A stretch of DNA of 64,000 bases from Chalara sp. BL73 (GCA_918026815.1 CAKJVC010000061.1:682001-746000), one strand, 5' to 3'. Positions 24,639 to 36,807 are shown, counted from the stretch's first letter. Notes: a model not told the origin generated them from the sequence alone. Numbers and translations are program-made.

Positions 24639-27560
24639 ATGCCAGCATCTGGGTTTTCCAGCGGTGACTTTATTGCTACAGCTAGTGAGCAACCCACTCC
24701 ACTCTCTCTTGTTGAACGCATGAGCTGACCCTTCTCGCTAAGCTTGACCAAAAAGAACAGCGACGCCCTGAAGAAGCTGGGGGAGCGTTACTGGACTATC
24801 AACATGTAATCGTTGAGCTCGAAGGGCTTGATAGAGCTCTCAAGGTTGTCGCAGCCCTAGAGCTTGATCAGAGCAATCATTGTCACGTGAATGATATTCG
24901 TGGCCATGGCCTTGACTTGCCAGCTACCTCTCCGCCAATTTCTCGTTAAGATCCAGAAATACGAAGCATCCCTTGGAGCGACCTCTTCAAATAGATCCAT
25001 CCCTCGCAATGCCAGAAAAGCCAAATAGGCCGTGTATGTTGCCAACCAAGTTCGTTCACTTCGAGCTATTGTTGCTGCAAAAGTTGTCAGCATCAGTCTA
25101 TTGTTTAATGTCCAAATATCGTAGGCCTTATCCTCCTTTGCCGCCCAGCAAGTACTAATTATGTATTAGTGGAGCTATATCTAAGATAGAACCAGCGATT
25201 CGCGAAGAAAGAAATCATCTCATTTCTGAAATTTTCAAAGTCCGACAATCCATGTCAGAGATACAGCTTGATTCCCAAAACGCCCATCTTCATGCCAACA
25301 AAGCAGCTGACTGCGCTCAAAAAGCAGCAAATTCCCAAGCCGAGGCATTAGCCTCTTTAGGAAGCAAAGGAGATGGAGCTGTTAAAGACGTCCTTGGTGG
25401 TCTTGACAACTTATCATCCTCCGCACGCTCCGTTGAAACATCCGTTCTGAGCCTCTGAGACATCGGTCAGCAGATTTTACAGTTTATTCACAATTTCCAC
25501 AAGAAATCGAAGAGCTTTTGCAGAAGATTCTGCGAACAAACTTACTGCTCTACTACATGCTTCTTCAATTTCAGAACAACCTCACGAAATCTCCGACAAT
25601 GCTTTTGAAGTCCAACATTATGTTTGAAGACGCACTAGGCCGAACTCAAAACCTTCCGTATGAATGGTTTCGGCATTAGGAGACCTTCGAAGGACTTCTA
25701 AAAGCAGAGTTCAAAAGTATCCCGAGAGAGTCGAAAGTACTCGATGGAAGCTATTATCTGTTGAATAAGAAAAGTCAGGGACAGGTTATTCGAAAAGAAA
25801 ACTCGGTGCATGTGGTAACACCAGGCTCGGCCATTTTGATGTCGATGATTATAGCTCAACTTCGTTTACGTCGTGGCACTTGCCCACGCCTAAGTTGCAA
25901 GAAAGTCATCTCTAGCCCCACGACATCTAGCTTTGCAATTACATGGTACATATCTATCATGGTCCAAATTCTAGGTGTAATCAACTAATGAGTTTTAGTC
26001 CCAAGTGTGGCTTGAAGTATTCTGTAATTAGAAACTCTATGCTAGAAGAACGAAAGATTATGGAAATTAAAGACGATGAAACATATATCTCGCAAATGCA
26101 GATTGAAGAGGATATTCGACTTTTTGGGGACCGACCAACTCCACTTGATCTAGAGGAAGCTGGCATTCTCGCGGTTTTCGATGAACTGACTTCAAATCCT
26201 GCCAACCTCACCAGACTAAGTGGTATAGGCCTATCATACCTAATAGGCTCCGTGGATCCTATGGGTGTAGATGTAACCGAGCAGAAAGAGATCCTGCAGA
26301 ATGATTTTGAAAGCCTAGACATCTTATTCGATGAAAATGAAACGACACACTCTCCTCAGACGAAGAAAGCGACTCCTCTGGATGCGTGGCTCTCACAAGC
26401 CCTTGTGGTGGACACTGCGTCAGATACACCCCGAATGGCTCCTGTTTTAGATTCAAAAGATCCTGAACCTCAAGGAATCGAAAGCTTCCGGAATATTCAC
26501 ATCAACAATGACAAATATCAAATACAAACGGCACTTCCAGGCCAGGCTTGCACGGATCGAATCGAGGAAATTGTATATTCTGCAAGAATATTTTACCGTA
26601 ATATCCGAGATCGATATCCTCAGCTGCCTTAATGCCTGTGTTTGTATCACTCTCTGTGATACTTCGTATTGATGACTTGCAATTGCTTAAGTCGGTTGCC
26701 CACGGGGCACGTAGCACCGCGATCTCAGCGTAGTGCTATATATGCTCGTTGCAGGTGGTTGACTTGTTCTTGATTCATTCTAAGTGCTAATCTACGTACG
26801 AGAGCTATAATACATCCATATGGTCCGTGCGCCGCGGGGTGTGCTATTCAGTCATACGAACAACCTGGCTCGCCGTCTTGCAGAAGCAAATAAAAGACGG
26901 TTAGACAGGCTGGGGTTTTCACGCATCGAGCAAGAGGAGAAGTCGTCCTCGGATGACTGGGATGAAGACTGCCTGGACCTAGATCTTGATGACGGGGAAA
27001 AAGGACTACAAGCTTCTGCAAAGAGGATATACCCTCTAAAAGTCATGAGGGAGACATTGGGTGGTGTCGATAATGCTTTACATGATACCAAGTCAGGCGT
27101 GCCGAGGCCACCCAAACGTAAAGTATCAGGACAAAAGAACGGTGCTGACTCCCCAAGGTTGGCTAAAAGAAAAATCGACAAGGACACCTCTTACTGGTCT
27201 GGCGAAACTCGTTTACCTTCTCCATACTCCTCTGCATTTGGGTCTTCTACAATGAATAGTTCACTCCGTTGACCTGATCAAGTGCCTAGATCATTTTCAA
27301 CAAGCAAACCATCACGGTCTAGGCCAACCAATGATCACCGAAAACCACTTCTTGCACTGCCCCCACCTCCTATTGAACTGGGTACTCAGCAGTCATTCGC
27401 TTGCTATATATGTGGCTGCACCGTAAAGGTTTTGCGTAGGCGAGACTAGAAGTAAGTTAGCTCCTTACAAATGATTTCCATATTTTACATGCTTAATTTA
27501 GTAGAAAACACGTTTTCCAAGATCTTGAACCGTACATGTACGGATACAGGGGCAACGGTG
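24639..27560 (+). pseudogene. Degenerate fungal ubiquitin-like-domain/C2H2 zinc-finger protein gene
   Basis: The start MPASGFSSGDFIATA at 24639 and the following frame fragments match the common fungal N-terminal region of NACHT-like and ubiquitin-like-domain proteins. A ubiquitin-like domain is visible near 25615-25900 (EDALGRTQNLPYEWF, ETFEGLLKAEFKSIP, VLDGSYYLLNKKSQG), broken by TAG at 25677-25679 where Trp is expected. An open frame at 25988-26632 covers the acidic middle region. After the 180-bp repeat at 26638-26818 the protein resumes with PRGVLFSHTNNLARRLAEANK (26820-27272). It ends with a C2H2-type segment (ACYICGCTVKVLRRRD, then KHVFQDLEPY) that carries another TAG at 27446-27448 at a likely Trp. 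Many stops and frame changes make it non-functional. Confidence 0.7.
26638..26818 (+). repeat. 180-bp dispersed repeat, copy 1, with 5' hairpin
   Basis: It closely matches 48622-48801 in the same orientation. It opens with GTATCAC-TCTCT-GTGATAC, a perfect 7-bp stem. It interrupts the degenerate zinc-finger gene between its acidic middle and its C2H2 part. No transposase, poly-A tail or clear target duplication was seen. Confidence 0.75.
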
Positions 27561-27959
27561 GTATATAGCGAGAGAATCTAAAGCTAATGAAGGAAGAGGA
27601 GCTGGAGGGGAATGGCCTCTATATACATGAGAAGCTCTGGGAGCTTAGCTACAGTAAGTCACGTATTCTTCGGACACGGGACGGCTAATAGGAGCAAGAG
27701 ACCGATCTCCTCGCGCTGTGAAGGACTAAAGTCAGGTAAGAGTGAACAAACGGAAAAGGCAGTAGAAGAATAGTAGGAGCTAGGCATATGCCTCGTTACG
27801 GGTGTACTAAGTAGAATTGTTGAGAACTGGTAGTACAGCCTATAAGTAAATCATATGGTGGCCGTAATACGAGCCGTAACCTTGGGTAACAGGCTGAGTT
27901 GTCAGCGGAGAGTTCTTGACCCCTTTATTGATCAAATTCCAAGACAGTTCTACAATTAA

Positions 27960-28750
27960 GTCAACACAACCTTCCTTAACCATTGCGTACAATAAAAGCT
28001 TCCGTTATCACCCGTTTAATACTTAATTTAATTAGGTGGAACTTTCTTTCAAGAACGATTAAATCAATTTTAACTCCACCCATATGTGAAGCTTTTGCCA
28101 AGTTCTACAAAAAGCACCCTACCGCAATTAGGCCACAAAACCGCATCAGTACTAAGAGTTACGCAGAAATGGAACGTATTGTAGAGTTCCTTCAGCCTTC
28201 CGAAGACGCTTACGCTATTTGTGGAGACTTATAGAGGTACGATCGAGAGATAATTTCCTTCTTTAAAGTTTGTAATATATCGTTTTGGGCAAGGTAAAGA
28301 ACGCTATAAAGATGACGCTTTCCTTTCGGTGTCGATCAACTCTAGGTGGCAAAAGCCTAACAAGTACTATCGCTTCACGGATAGTTTGCCAGCGTACGCT
28401 TTAAGAGATGTCCTTGATCCTACGCAAAAATTGGCCTATTTTGAGCAAGCTTAGGGTGATTGCCCTGAGTGATTACCTGCACAGAGAGAAAAGGTGGAGG
28501 ACTATCGGGTCGATGAATACAAAAATAAGGGTAAGTTAATTGCGTATTTTGCTTAAAAAGGCACTTAATCAACAATTGTAGTTCTACGCTCAGCACCTAC
28601 AAATCTAAACTCTCTAGACGTTGAAAAGATCTCTCAAAACGCGTACCCTGCGCACCTTGAGAAGCGCCGACGCTCGAAATTAGTTCAGGATAGATACCAA
28701 GAATATACCTTTTCCCCTACCTTATAGGTGGCAGTTGGTGATGGCTTTGA
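27960..28750 (+). pseudogene. hAT-family transposase remnant
   Basis: Broken frames contain text like the C-terminal half of fungal hAT transposases: WNFLSRTIKSIL, YAEMERIVEFLQP, then KYYRFTDSLPAYALRDVLDPTQKLAYFEQA. Stops and short introns or indels interrupt it repeatedly. Neither terminal repeats nor the dimerisation domain could be seen. The call rests on the combined order of weak motifs. Confidence 0.5.
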
Positions 28751-28899
28751 CCCGCGTACTTGGTGTCAGGTGCCAAACTATCACATGTTGGGATCATGTT
28801 TCCTGCGGTATGTGGTAATACTACGATAAATTACGGGTATTATGTGATATTGCTGATTCAGGCGTAGTACGCATTCACATTAACAATACCATATTGAGC

Positions 28900-30260
28900 G
28901 GTGTATAGTGTGGCGATTTGTAGTCGATATATCATAACAATACTATCGCTTTCGCTGGTCGAATCAGCACAGTGTCGAGACACTCCGTATGGTTCGTCAT
29001 GGTCAGTACCTGTCCTTCCCGCGAACCAACACCATCGAGAACGTTCAGGAGGGCCGATAGAGACATCTTTTCTTGCGATTTCCTTTTATTAAAGAGCTTA
29101 TCTCATCTTGGCCAGTCTTCACCGTTTCGCGCTGTCAAGATTGTATTACGTCCACGGCGTCAATATATTTAAGCAAGATGACGCAATACGCGGGGAGTTC
29201 GGTGAATAGCTCACCCAGCGAGCTGTCGTCCACATTGCAGATATTGAGGATATATATATCCCGGCCGCAAGCCCCAGCAATTGATAATACAACATGTATC
29301 CTTTCCAGTGGGAGATGCCGCGCCGAGAATACCACGATCGTGTTTCAGAGTTCAGGAAAGCCTTGATGTCCTCTAACAGCGACGTCATCTTTTTCTCATC
29401 AAGCATTACGGTGTCGAATGGTCTGACATCGATAGCTCTCGCTTTTTCCTAGTCACCATACCGATGCTTAAAGACAGGCCTCTTATGATTGACTAGCTTC
29501 AGGTGCTCAGCTCGACACTCGCTGGAAATCTCCCTCAGAACACCCGGAGACCTGCTTATGCAGAAGACTGAGATCTTCTTTTGGAGAATTCAGCCCTCTT
29601 TCTGAACGCTATGGGGTGTGAGCAGACGACTCTTATAACGCAAAGAAAAGCTCCGATTCCAAGGCGAATTTTGAAGAGGCTTCTTGTGGTTCCTATCGTG
29701 TTAATGTCGGAGAGCCTTCTTCCTCTCGTACCCACAATAACAAGGGAGGAGTATGCCTTATGGGGAAGTGGTTGAGAGGACACCTAGACGACAAGCATGT
29801 CGTACACTTCGTTGGGAGACATGGGCTCTTGAGGCTTTTGCTTGTCAGAATGTAACATTGGTGATCTGAGTAGTTATAAACTGAAATACGTCGCCAACAA
29901 TGCTCCGAAGAAATCTTTGGCATATCTGCCAAAGAACATGGCCAATCCTCGGATAGAAAGTATACGACCATAGCTTTTTGGGTTGCCGACCAGAAGCTGT
30001 TGGAGGGTGTCAGAGATATTGGTAAGCCAAAGGAATAAGATGTCTACCTTTTGATATCGGGCCTAATGGGTATGGTTGACTTGACAGAGAATAAACATTG
30101 TTGTGTGCAGCAATAGCAGGATGTGTTGTGGGTGTGCAGCGAGGCGAAATGCCGATGGCAGGATAGAATGCTGGTCTACGTCTGGTAAAGCTGAGGTCGG
30201 ATATGGGAGTGAGTCTGTCCTCGAGGAGCTTCCCCATGGACGCTAAGAGAATTGCGAACA
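28900..30260 (-). pseudogene. BCS1-like AAA ATPase pseudogene
   Basis: Read on the minus strand, the pieces follow the order of fungal BCS1-like proteins: EVYDML near 29800, SRSPGVLREISSECRAEHLKL (29475-29550), MLDEKKMTSLLEDIKAFLN, and RSWYSRRGISHWKGYMLY. Next come ILNICNVDDSSLGELFTELP, then LLNVLDGVGSREGQV and LDTVLIRPAK. The Walker A segment that should follow GYMLY is replaced by YQLLGLAAG, so nucleotide binding is lost, and several stops and frame changes are present. Functional relatives are membrane AAA proteins of mitochondria. This copy is dead. Confidence 0.75.
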
Positions 30261-31522
30261 CTTATATCGACACCCCTTCTTGCCCTTTCGCACCGTGGAT
30301 GCCTAACCCTTCCTGTGGTTGCAGCATGATGGGTTGGAGCGATGAAAGAGGCACATCGTAGAGCTGGTATACTTGTGAAAAGGTGCACAGTTGCGATTTG
30401 ATGAAAGTCAAAGTTGATATTTGATAACTGGTATTCGAGAAGAGAAGGATGAACTCTCCTATGAGATATTCTTTTATGCCTATTTATTCCACGCGATTGA
30501 GGTGTCGCTTTTTGGCACTTGTTTCCAGGTTTTCCTCGCTGCAGCTAATAATGGACCTGGAAACTATCCTTACAACTATTTAAACGAGCCTTAATCTAGC
30601 AAACATAAGGACTAGAGCTAAAGGTTAGATCACCAGACAAATTTATACATAGATTCTGTGCTGGCCAGCTATAGGGATCCATTTTAGGACCTGTCGCTTC
30701 TCGCGATTAAAATATCATGGACTCAGACCTCAAATCATATGTCGAAAAGCAATCTCCAATACTGTGAAAAGCCGTCTGCTGAAATTCTGTAGTATCTAAA
30801 CCTGCCCAATTTCTGTTTATCTTGCCAAAAATGGTGGGTTGCGGAATCATGAGAGTAAGGCTAATAAGGCGGCGCAGCAGTGAAACCAAGAGCCAAATGG
30901 TACTCTGGTTTCGGCATTAAGATTCGGCGACCAATATTTATGCGTACAAAGAGAGCGCTTCTTTCAAAGAACTCCTTCCAAGCTATGATGAGAGTGATTC
31001 GGAAGGGTTGCCCGACTAGCCGCGTCATTCGACCCCCATGACTTTAACATACACCGGTTCGTACAACGATTCCGCGTCAGCAGAACCAACTAAAGACCTC
31101 ACGACGGAGGACGACGGAGGACCCAGTGTTTCACCACCAGAACCCCACAAGGGCGCAAAATAATATGAAGATTACGGAATTGTGAAGAAAGAGTCGTGTT
31201 CTTAAAGAGTTTCGGGGTTAAGGCTAATATGTTCTAGGTTGTATGATCAAACAAAGGTTCTTGTATATACTAACTTAGTATTTATTATATATGAATATAC
31301 TGACTCCTGAGTCGGTGTACGAATTGTATATAACAAGTTAGAACTTCCCTGCTCTTTACCTTGTAAATAATCTCTCTATTTCCCTCTATCTTGATCCCAT
31401 GGATCATTGTGCTGAAGACTATCCATATCCTTGATTCAATACCCACCACGACTCCTGTCAAGCTTCTCACCAATATCTCTTGAGCCTATGCTGTAATTGA
31501 TTCCTATGCGGTGGGGGGGTTC
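30261..31522. other. Non-coding, degraded sequence
   Basis: Short ORFs only. A few Pro/Ser-rich phrases near 31060-31160 could be relics, but nothing recognisable is present. The right end is the 3' flank of the MFS exporter. Confidence 0.4.
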
Positions 31523-33250
31523 TTATACAGAAATATTTTCTTGTGCAGTAGTGGGTTCTCCAGGGAACAGTTTTTCCCACCTCATTGCGATAGCGCACAA
31601 CACCTCCAACGCGCCGGCGACAATGACAAGAATAAAAGTCCTCTGCATTGCGCCTGTAACGGCCTCCAGAGCTGCTGTCTTCAAATCCCCACTAAGTTGC
31701 TCGAATAGTACACTCTGAGCTCCTGCAACGGCATTCTGAATATCTGCCTGGCTGAAACCTTGGCCTGCCAGGACTGACGTCAATCTGTTGACTGCGACAG
31801 ACTGGAATACGCGTCCAGCAATGACCAAACAAAGTACCTGAGATCCAATCTGGCTGATATTCTGGAGGCTGAGGCTGTTCACAGCGTCCACTGGGTTGAC
31901 CTTTAGAGAAGCTACCGCATATCCCATTTGCATGGTGGAGCCGACGCCGACCGCCATGATGACACTGAATCCATAGATGTTTGCTACCGGCGTGGATGGT
32001 TTCAGGTAGGCATAGAATAGGGCACCGGATATCGTGAGAAGAATGCCTGAGGCTAAGTAGAAAGTCGCATAGACGTTAATCTTCGGCAGTGCCCAGCCAG
32101 AGCCTAAAGTGAATGCAATCGAAACAAGTAGAAGTGGGAGTAGTCGCACAGCGGCCATCAGCGGCGAATCACCGTTGACAAACTGGAAGTACACAGGGAT
32201 GTAGAATGTCGTTACATACATAGCCGTAATAGTACAAGACGTGGTGATGTATGTTAGAACCTGAGTCCGACGTTTGAGTAGATGACCTGGGAAAGATCTA
32301 TCGGCGGGTGTGGTAAAGATGCAAAAGTACTGCTGCACAGCGTAAAGCACAAACGAGGCAGCGAAGACGACGATGGTGGCGATGGTTCTGCCGTCATCCC
32401 ATGCCCAGATGCCACCAGCTGAGACGAACGCCAATGAGAAAGCAACCCAAATCCCACAGCTCAGTACTGCGCCGACCCAGTCGACATGAAGTAATCTCTG
32501 ACGGATCGATCCGCCTATAGAAGGTCGAATGACAGGTAGGCAGAACAGGTAGACGGGAGCGGAAACGGCGCCGATTACCAGGTTGATGTAAAATCCCCAT
32601 CGCCATGTCGCCGAACTGAGTGAAAAGCCACCTCCCACAACTGGGCCGAGGATAGTACCAACACCCCAGCAAAAGCTGAGGCCTGAGATGTAGGTGCCTC
32701 TCTCCTCTCGTGTGGCCAACGCCGAAAAGTGATTCAAGCCACCGAGGTAGATTCCGGTCCCGCCTGCGCCAGCAATGACCCGCCCAACGATGAGTGCATT
32801 TATGTTCGGTGCTGCTCCGCAGAGGGCGGAACCCGCTTGGAACAGAACGATTCCGGCGATATATAGCCATTTCATGTTGAATTTACCGAATAGAGCATTA
32901 TATGGCAGGATGACAGCCACTGAGCCGAGAGGAAATCCTGCTCCAATCCAAGGGAGCTGAGGTACGTCCTGGAACGTTTCTGTCACGGCTCCTTGGATAT
33001 CGGCCGCGATGGTCGTGTCAAGGCCGTACATCAAGCATGAAACATAAAGCCCAGCGCAGACGAGAATCCATTGAACACCGGTGATTTTGCGTATATTGTC
33101 TTCGAGCGCACTTGCATCGGCATGGGCACGGTTCTTGGCGGGTCTCGGGGAGGGAGGCAGGATGTCTTGCTCGGTTTGAGCCTCACCACTGAGAACGTTC
33201 TTCTCAACGGTGGTATCTGATTCCGACATTGCGACTTCTGGTTTGACCAA
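31523..33250 (-). CDS. 14-TM MFS multidrug/toxin exporter (DHA2 type)
   Basis: A single uninterrupted frame encodes 575 residues, the normal length for DHA2 drug:H+ antiporters. A hydrophilic N-terminus of about 60 residues precedes about 14 hydrophobic segments. Recognisable features are LYVSCLMYGLDTTIAADIQGA, PLGSVAVILPYNALFGKFNMKW (motif A region), and the motif C-like GVGTILGPVVGGGFS. WRWGFYINLVIG follows. Relatives commonly export secondary metabolites made by adjacent clusters, at the plasma membrane or vesicles, and may give self-protection. It is divergent from the methyltransferase at 33927 with a 676-bp shared region holding tandem repeats. The gene is intact, unlike the broken genes just to its left. 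Confidence 0.9.
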   Translation of the reverse strand: MVKPEVAMSESDTTVEKNVLSGEAQTEQDILPPSPRPAKNRAHADASALEDNIRKITGVQWILVCAGLYVSCLMYGLDTTIAADIQGAVTETFQDVPQLPWIGAGFPLGSVAVILPYNALFGKFNMKWLYIAGIVLFQAGSALCGAAPNINALIVGRVIAGAGGTGIYLGGLNHFSALATREERGTYISGLSFCWGVGTILGPVVGGGFSLSSATWRWGFYINLVIGAVSAPVYLFCLPVIRPSIGGSIRQRLLHVDWVGAVLSCGIWVAFSLAFVSAGGIWAWDDGRTIATIVVFAASFVLYAVQQYFCIFTTPADRSFPGHLLKRRTQVLTYITTSCTITAMYVTTFYIPVYFQFVNGDSPLMAAVRLLPLLLVSIAFTLGSGWALPKINVYATFYLASGILLTISGALFYAYLKPSTPVANIYGFSVIMAVGVGSTMQMGYAVASLKVNPVDAVNSLSLQNISQIGSQVLCLVIAGRVFQSVAVNRLTSVLAGQGFSQADIQNAVAGAQSVLFEQLSGDLKTAALEAVTGAMQRTFILVIVAGALEVLCAIAMRWEKLFPGEPTTAQENISV

Positions 33251-33926
33251 TTACGAGGACGAAGGGGTGCTCGCTCTGATTGGTTACGATGATGATGTGG
33301 CGTTTTGTAGAATATAGGCCAACAAAGGTGGGCAAAACCTAGTTACTCATATGAGCTTCGAAATGGATTTGTAATGAAATTTGAGATTGATTTGTAATGA
33401 ATGGATATGTAATGAGCTTTTGAGTTGGATTTGTAATGGCCTTGCGATTTTTAATGAAACCAACATCTATTGGCTCCCCGCCATTCACAGCTTACCTTGT
33501 TATAATTAGGAACAATTATGACCGCCTCAGGCTCTCTTAACCCGGGAATGCAACCAGGTTGCCTTAACCCTGTAATGCGACTGTGTTATCTTAGCCCTGC
33601 AATGCGTGTTGTCTTAGCCCTGCAATGCTACCGCGTCGTCTTAGCCCTGCAATGCTACCGCGTTGTCTTAGCCCTACAATGTAACCAGGTTGAGAGGCGT
33701 TAGTTGTTTCCGGGGCAGGCTCCCCACGTTTCGTATGCATAATTTATAGTAGAGTTTAGACAAATAGCCTTATATAAGGAGGTTGTTGATACCAAAATCA
33801 CACGTCTCTTGCATTTAATCTCTTCCACATAGGTCAGTTCGGCTGCTCCGACAGAAAGAAAATACTTGGAATCTCCTAAATTAGTTCTTTTTCGACTTTT
33901 CTATTCTCTTTAACCACTTATAGACT
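33251..33926. promoter_or_regulatory. Divergent promoter between exporter and methyltransferase
   Basis: The 676-bp region contains two repeat sets. Four imperfect copies of a GATTTGTAATG-like element lie at about 33362-33440, and a 27-bp tandem array at 33536-33693. A position between two start codons makes regulatory function plausible. Confidence 0.5.
33536..33693 (+). repeat. 27-bp tandem repeat, about six copies
   Basis: Units resemble CTTAGCCCTGCAATGCTACC plus seven bases. Five copies are 27 bp and one is 23 bp. The left-hand copies are more diverged than the right-hand ones. An ORF across the array is a by-product. Confidence 0.8.
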
Positions 33927-34997
33927 ATGTCTGCCTCACCAGTCTCTTATCCCAGTTACTCGCTTCCTACAGTAACTGAGGTCAAAGATGGCGTCGGTGC
34001 ATATCCTCTTGCTCGAGATTTCGTTGATTTCAACAGGTATAAGATCCAAAATCTCAACTTCGCATTCGTTAAAACGTACTAAGTCCGAAATGAAGGCTCA
34101 ACCTACAGCACCACCTTTGGAAAGACATCTTTGGGTACACTCTGAATCCTAAGATCCCACGGGACAAAAAGTTTTTGAAGGTTGCTGATATCGCGACTGG
34201 AACCGGGTATGGATATCTACTATAGATTCAGTTGGACTAAATTATTAATAGCTTAAAGTATATGGCTTTTGGATCTGCATTCGCAGTTAGATCCGTCTAC
34301 GAAGACGGAGCTGGTTGGCTTCGATACTGACATTACGCAATCTGGCCCTAAGGAGTGGTTTCCTGAGAACTTTTCTCTCAGAAAGTGGAGTGTTTTCGAT
34401 GATGTACCAGATGATCTTGTAGGAACATTTGATATTGTCAATGTGCGCCTCATCGTTTTTGTTATCGAAGAGGATCCAGCACCCGTGTTGCGGAACTTGA
34501 CCAAATTGTTGAGTGAGTATCCACACTGCTTCCTTGCTACATATAATACCATGTGCGTTATCGCTAATGCACTTGTCTCATATCTAGAGCCCGGTGGGCA
34601 CTTGCAGTGGTGTGAAATCGATCTTGAATCCCAGCACGTTGAAACTATTTCACCTGATGTACCCACGGACTGCCTCCAGGCCGTCCAGAACCTGACAGTC
34701 TTGAAAAATACCCGGCTATTGCCCACATGGGTTAAGACCTTAAAACAAACCTTTGAAGCGGAAGGTCTTGAAGCTGTTGAAGCCGACTGGCAGACAGGAA
34801 AACGTCACACCCGCCTTGCAATGCACTGGTGCAACCTACACATACCCATGATGATCAGTGATAAGATAAGGACAACCAATCCTGAGAAGGCAAAGCACAT
34901 TGATACTTTGATCGAAGGATCTATCGTTGAGACTCACAAGGGGGCCATGTTTGCCCACACCAGGGTTATTGTGATTGGCACAAAGCCCCATGCATAG
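33927..34997 (+). CDS. LaeA-like class I SAM-dependent methyltransferase
   Basis: Four exons (33927-34036, 34096-34206, 34259-34512 and 34588-34997) splice in frame to 294 residues. Joining exons 2 and 3 gives motif I, VADIATGTGIWLLDL (residues 66-80), the SAM-binding loop of this family. Next are VGFDTDITQSGPKEWFPENF (acidic residue after strand 2), FDIVNVRLI (motif II region) and, after exon 4 joins, LLKPGGHLQWCEID. The last of these is the family's motif III. Relatives include LaeA and many small-molecule methyltransferases of fungal clusters. Here O- or N-methylation of the pathway product seems more likely than global regulation. It shares a promoter with the DHA2 exporter, which supports a product-tailoring role. 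The substrate is unknown. Confidence 0.87.
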
Positions 34998-36807
34998 ATG
35001 GTGAAATAAGACCGCGAAATTGGTTGAGAATGGAATCCAAATTCTTCAGTCAGGAATCTGTGATATTAATGGATGGGCGAGATTTTTGTTCATATTGTAG
35101 TTCTCTAGTATCTACATACTCAACTATGGAGGTACCGACGTATGACGGCCGCTATTTAAGCGCTGGAGAGGCTCTGATTTATGGGATCATCTATCTTGTA
35201 TACCCTTTGGGCTGCGCTGTCGAGAGCAACTATACTATGATCTCCCCATCTAAAATAATCAACATGCTCCTTTTTGTGGCTATCTCTTTCATTCATTATT
35301 TTCCAACGATTCCACATAATTCTATTTGCTAAAACCGTAACTGGGCCAAATGCAGCGAGAGTAGAAGGTGGGGGCTGGGTATTAGCAGCAAAATATATAA
35401 AGACTCCTCCATTGAAATTGGGAAACTGCGGTCACGTAAATCGTCGAATATATACAGCGAATGCTCAAGCGTCTAGCTCTTTAGTAAATGTAGGTGTTGA
35501 TTAGAATCTTTTCAATATGTTTCACTCCATTTAAACGAAGTCCATTACAGATTAAGAAGGCTTTAGTTATCAACATTTGAATCCTAGACTTGTTTGTCAC
35601 TTAAGAAGACAATGCAGAAGTTAGCTTGCTACGAAAGATGATGGATCGCCTAGCAACAATGGTGCTCAAGGTCAAATTAGAATATGACAGTGTGCCAGAT
35701 ACCAAGATCGAACACGCTCTCCCAGGCTAGCGAAATGCAAGAGATATGTTCAGTTCCACGTACTGCTCCAAAACAGACGATCGAGGCACAGTACGGGTAC
35801 CTTCGCATGACACACGGTAGAGACGATACCCTAGCGGTATGTTACACCCACTGCTGCTGGTAGGGTGCCATATCTAGCACCCCTGAAATGTTGCATCGGC
35901 GAAGAATCTTGTGGCGTATAGCCCTGACTCTTACCGAAAGCGTTAATTAAAATCATTACCGGGAGCGCTATTGTATTCTACGGAATGAAACAGCTAAGTT
36001 TCGGCAAACATTCGTGTATGCAGTAAGCATTAATCCTTCGTGAGAATGCAGCCCCTTTTTTTTCGCATTCGTTTGCCTAGACAAGTACTATTCAGTCCTC
36101 AGGATAAGAAAGTAACATCGCAGGTCGAGCAGTGGTTCAAGTGGCCGATCCACTTCAGTGCCGTTCTCAGTGCCGCGCAGATCAAACTGGCTGTTTCATT
36201 TCACGAAGGATCTCAATATCGCCCTCCGCTGTAACCATGATTGGATATCAGCCTGCCATCTAAGTAGAGTATCCATGCCCACCTAGGTGCCACGTCTGAC
36301 TGAACCCGGGCCACGCCGCTTTAAGCCAGATCCCAGCCAGGGTTTACCAGGGTTTGGCTCGAGCTTGACCACCAATAAATATATCATAAAGATGAAATCG
36401 TGAATAAAAATTATACATAAATAACTTTGATGTAGCAAACGGCTTCATGGCCAAAAATTATTTTATGGGGTATTTCTGTCAATAAATTTATGGCTTGACA
36501 TATTTCTGGATCTTCGTCTATTATTAGATTCTATTACTCGAAGGTGAATTTATTATTTTTACCTGGTGTCCGGTCGCATGGGAGTCGCGGGTAGCAGTTG
36601 CCAAGCCAAGAGCTTCGGTGTGCCCTGAGTCAACTGTGAAAAGAAGTTACCCAACCATGACTCATGGTTGACGGTGCTAGGATGAGGGTCTGTATTTAGT
36701 GGGGATGGTGGATCTGGAGACCCGCTCAATCATGGATTATCTTAGAAGAAGGTACACTAACCTTGACTAAAAGCATATATCAATCAATAAGGTTTACATA
36801 GCCTATC
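34998..36807. other. Intergenic between convergent genes
   Basis: Only short ORFs. A minor coding-like phrase near 35640-35730 has no recognised relative. Both flanking genes end here. Nothing else supported. Confidence 0.45.

Noticed and set aside
33518..33703. 61-aa ORF of repeated LALQCYRVV
   Set aside because: Product of the 27-bp tandem repeat in a promoter region, not a gene.
34253..34726. 157-aa minus-strand ORF
   Set aside because: Antisense to exons 3-4 of the methyltransferase.
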